From Chryseobacterium sp. GVT01B (lineage in GTDB: Bacteria; Bacteroidota; Bacteroidia; Flavobacteriales; Weeksellaceae), in assembly GCF_019970045.1 (NCBI RefSeq), contig NZ_JAHXYI010000004.1, forward strand, positions 310,001 to 374,000: a stretch of 64,000 nucleotides of DNA. The letters run 5' to 3'. Below the pieces are notes generated by a model. The model had not been told where the DNA came from and did no database searches. It saw only the letters and a program-made list of their open reading frames with translations. The number at the start of each line of letters is the position of its first letter. Position 1 is the stretch's first letter. Made by a program: the position numbers and the translations under genes. This document shows, in pieces, positions 61,829 to 64,000 of the stretch.

Positions 61829-63181
61829 ATGAATGGCAGTAGAGTGATTTCCGTCGGGATTTTCTTTGACGGTACAGGAAATAATGGAGTAAATATTCTT
61901 TCACCGGATAAGCCGCTGAGCAACAATGAAAGTTATTATGGTACATTCACCAATATCTATAAATTATACAGTTTATTTATTGGAGATGAAAAAATATATA
62001 TCGAAGGAATTGGAACCGTAACGGGCAGTGAAGATAATAATTTTGCTATGGCAACATGTGCAAATCCACCCTATGACAACGGATATTCTTCTGATGACAA
62101 ACTTCAGAAAGCAGGAGATTTTGTGCAGCAGATGATCCATGATCAGACAAAAGAATACCATTTTTATATATACGGATTCGGGAGAGGAGGAATGCTTGCA
62201 AGGACTTTTTGCAATCAGCTTTTAACGCATTATTCTCTGGGAAATTGCAGAATAAAATTTTTAGGAGCTTTTGATACAGTAGAATCCAAACCTTTTAATA
62301 CTTATAATTTGAATATCCCTGCTCAGGTAGAGAATGCATTACATGTCTGCGCAGTGAATGAGAGCCGTTTTTTCTTTCCGCTTACCGGATTTTTTGAGAA
62401 CTCAAAAATAATGGAAGATCAGAAATCGGAAAATACATCTTCCGTTTGGAAAGAGATCTTTGTACCGGGTGATCATGCGGATATCGGAGGAGGATATCTT
62501 GAAGGGCCGCAGTCTGTTTATATTTCTACAGACTTCATTAATAGTGATGATCTGCATCATTATGTTTCAGATATCAGGAATGAAAAAACCAATGCTGAAG
62601 GTATTAAAATCTGGAATGCTCTGCTTTCCGGATATGAAGTGGAGACCGCTAATGGTCTTTCACAGGCATATGTGTGCCGGGATAAAGTATATAATGACCT
62701 TTCAAAAGTATATGGGAAACTGATGTTGGAAGAAACCAATACTAAAGTATCCGTTTTCAGTACAGAAAGCGATGCATATTTTGGAATAGATTATAATAAA
62801 CATCCTTTTCTCAGTCGGTTTTACATCAAAATAAAAGAATATGTAAAAGATCTTGCTGCGGGTAAAAAGCCAATCTATGATTTTTGGAAATTTGCGGATT
62901 ATACCCATATTTCAGCAAATTTCGGATTACACAGCAACAGCTTTCTGAAAAGATCCCAGCGGGAAATTAATATTGAATTGATTAATAATGGATTAAATGT
63001 TTCCAGCAGTACATCTGTTGACCAAACCAGCCAGACACGGCTTTCCGCTGAGCTTCATCTGCCGGAAGACAGTTTTGTTGCAGATTTTCTTTACGGAACC
63101 AGTGTTCCCAATAATGATGTATGGGATCGTTCTATTTTAAAAACACCGGCAGTCATTACATTAAATGGAATTAAGAATTAG
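61829..63181 (+). CDS. DUF2235 (Tle1 lipase-like) protein with replaced nucleophile
   Basis: The 450-residue cytoplasmic protein matches the DUF2235 alpha/beta-hydrolase family, which includes Tle1-type type VI secretion phospholipases: VGIFFDGTGNN at the start, FLGAFDTVES with the Asp, and PGDHADIGGGY. The nucleophile elbow, normally GFSRGA, reads YGFGRGGMLAR: the Ser is Gly. The other landmark residues remain, so it is likely to be a non-catalytic relative or to work differently. It has no signal peptide; if secreted it would need a contact-type system. No T6SS genes are in the window. Confidence 0.82.
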   Translation: MNGSRVISVGIFFDGTGNNGVNILSPDKPLSNNESYYGTFTNIYKLYSLFIGDEKIYIEGIGTVTGSEDNNFAMATCANPPYDNGYSSDDKLQKAGDFVQQMIHDQTKEYHFYIYGFGRGGMLARTFCNQLLTHYSLGNCRIKFLGAFDTVESKPFNTYNLNIPAQVENALHVCAVNESRFFFPLTGFFENSKIMEDQKSENTSSVWKEIFVPGDHADIGGGYLEGPQSVYISTDFINSDDLHHYVSDIRNEKTNAEGIKIWNALLSGYEVETANGLSQAYVCRDKVYNDLSKVYGKLMLEETNTKVSVFSTESDAYFGIDYNKHPFLSRFYIKIKEYVKDLAAGKKPIYDFWKFADYTHISANFGLHSNSFLKRSQREINIELINNGLNVSSSTSVDQTSQTRLSAELHLPEDSFVADFLYGTSVPNNDVWDRSILKTPAVITLNGIKN

Positions 63182-63263
63182 TGCCTACACTTCTCAGTTT
63201 TAAATTTAGGTTAGGGGACATCATTAAAGGTGTTCCCTTTTAATTATAACAGATTGAATTCCA

Positions 63264-63292
63264 TTGAGTATAAGTACTGAATTTTATATTTG
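63264..63292 (+). promoter_or_regulatory. Two-box promoter of the last gene
   Basis: TTG at 63264-63266, an 18-base spacer and TATATTTG at 63285-63292 form a full promoter. The expected leader before the ATG at 63436 is about 138 bases. Confidence 0.6.
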
Positions 63293-63435
63293 GTATATTA
63301 TACTGTAGTTTTTAGATTTTAATTCTCGTTATTTTGAATTGTTCATTTCACGAAGCTTCAATAGTATAACATGAACAAAGGCGTTTTCTGAAAAGCCTGA
63401 TATCAAAAGAGTAAGAACACCAAAGATTTAAAACA

Positions 63436-64000
63436 ATGGAAAAGACACTCATTCAACAATCGGAGACTACATTATTCACAATTAATTTTGATTTTACCTC
63501 AAATGATCAGCAAGAGATTCTAAGAGATTTGCAGGCAAATAATTATAAGCTTGTAGGATATAAGGGTGCATCGGGACCCAATCAGGTTTCCTCAGGTGTA
63601 CCAACGTGGTTTTCAATTTATTATTATGAAATGTTTGGATGTGAAGATATTTATTGTGAACCAAAATATAAAGTATATGTTTACAATAAAGGAGTTATAG
63701 ATATCAATACAACCATTCAAATGCATGCCATATCGGATGAAATTCCGTTAGGTACAGCAGTAACTTTCCACCAGGATGGTTCTTTTTCTGCTACTTCAGG
63801 AGCCCCGGCAGAAGCCATCACAGTAAAAAATGAAAGAGGGGTTAATACGTCAGATATTACAATAGGCTTAGCTGCAGAAGTAGAAGGAAGATTCCAGCCT
63901 TTCTGTGCATTTACATGTGCCCCGCAAGGAGAAGTGATCATGGAACCTAATGAAAATATAGTTCTGTTTGCTGCCCAGACAGGTGCTACTCCAGGATCTG
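63436..64000 (+). CDS. Unknown protein, partial at window end
   Basis: The frame is open from ATG 63436 to the window edge (188 codons seen, end missing). There is no signal peptide. The N-terminal domain begins EKTLIQQSETTLFTINFDF and contains VPTWFSIYYYEMFGCEDIYC, with several Cys residues (also FCAFTCAPQGE). It is beta-rich and looks like a compact beta-sandwich or lectin-like fold, but I cannot name a family. It lies 254 bases after the DUF2235 gene and shares an upstream block with it, so it may be an effector, toxin or partner protein of that gene. Confidence 0.65.
   Translation, partial: MEKTLIQQSETTLFTINFDFTSNDQQEILRDLQANNYKLVGYKGASGPNQVSSGVPTWFSIYYYEMFGCEDIYCEPKYKVYVYNKGVIDINTTIQMHAISDEIPLGTAVTFHQDGSFSATSGAPAEAITVKNERGVNTSDITIGLAAEVEGRFQPFCAFTCAPQGEVIMEPNENIVLFAAQTGATPGS

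Overview
This window comes from an AT-rich Bacteroidota chromosome. The best fit is the Flavobacteriia, Chryseobacterium or a close relative. The evidence is: promoters of the TAnnTTTG type instead of TTGACA/TATAAT; secreted proteins with type IX secretion (T9SS) C-terminal sorting domains; Bacteroidota-restricted families (DUF4290, DUF4295); a MurA whose fosfomycin-target Cys is Asp; few Shine-Dalgarno sites; and small palindromic intergenic repeats (cores such as TCATTCCGTA or AAACGCAAAG). The genus is inferred from these features and was not tested against any database.

Layout. 1-4.0 kb: three tandem, minus-strand OmpA-like outer-membrane proteins with thrombospondin type-3 calcium repeats. 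One is cut by the window edge and one has no OmpA domain. Then folK, diverging from sppA across a 20-nt gap. 6.2-8.7 kb: a small membrane protein, ftsY, a secreted RidA, and an rpmB-rpmG-DUF4295 ribosomal cluster. 9-19.7 kb: two T9SS cargo proteins flank lnt, a VanZ-like protein, proC and an aminotransferase-lipoprotein-murB operon. 19.8-22.9 kb: two unknown secreted proteins and a DUF1801 protein. 23.2-29.3 kb: a heavy-metal RND efflux operon (czcC, czcA, czcB) led by an MgtC-like membrane protein, with a long hairpin in its leader. 29.5-36 kb: an EamA exporter, an OmpR-type two-component system, a YiiX-like lipoprotein, a lone NIL domain, and DUF4290-murA.

36-47 kb: a GH13 amylase lipoprotein, a DCC thiol oxidoreductase with a haem-binding protein, katG with a consensus OxyR-type site, tRNA-Gln, der, upp, an alpha/beta hydrolase and comF. 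46.2-50.8 kb: the glyoxylate shunt (aceB, aceA) diverges from an ScfR/RamB-like regulator; two dyads of one form, GCGA-N4-TCGC, lie between them. 51-57.9 kb: an OmpH chaperone, a thioesterase, a beta-lactamase-fold hydrolase fused to a glycogen-binding-like domain, queD, lpxH, a LuxE-like enzyme carrying an intragenic repeat, a putative PD-(D/E)XK protein, and an aquaporin.

58.1-64 kb is the least explained part. It holds an M15-like peptidase, an unknown protein, a membrane protein, a histidine kinase with no ATG/GTG/TTG start, a LuxR-type regulator, a DUF2235 (Tle1-lipase-like) protein whose nucleophile Ser is Gly, and an unknown protein cut by the window end. I read it as a regulated accessory locus, possibly linked to secretion. 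This is the best candidate for an undescribed system, but the link between these genes is inferred from order and spacing alone.
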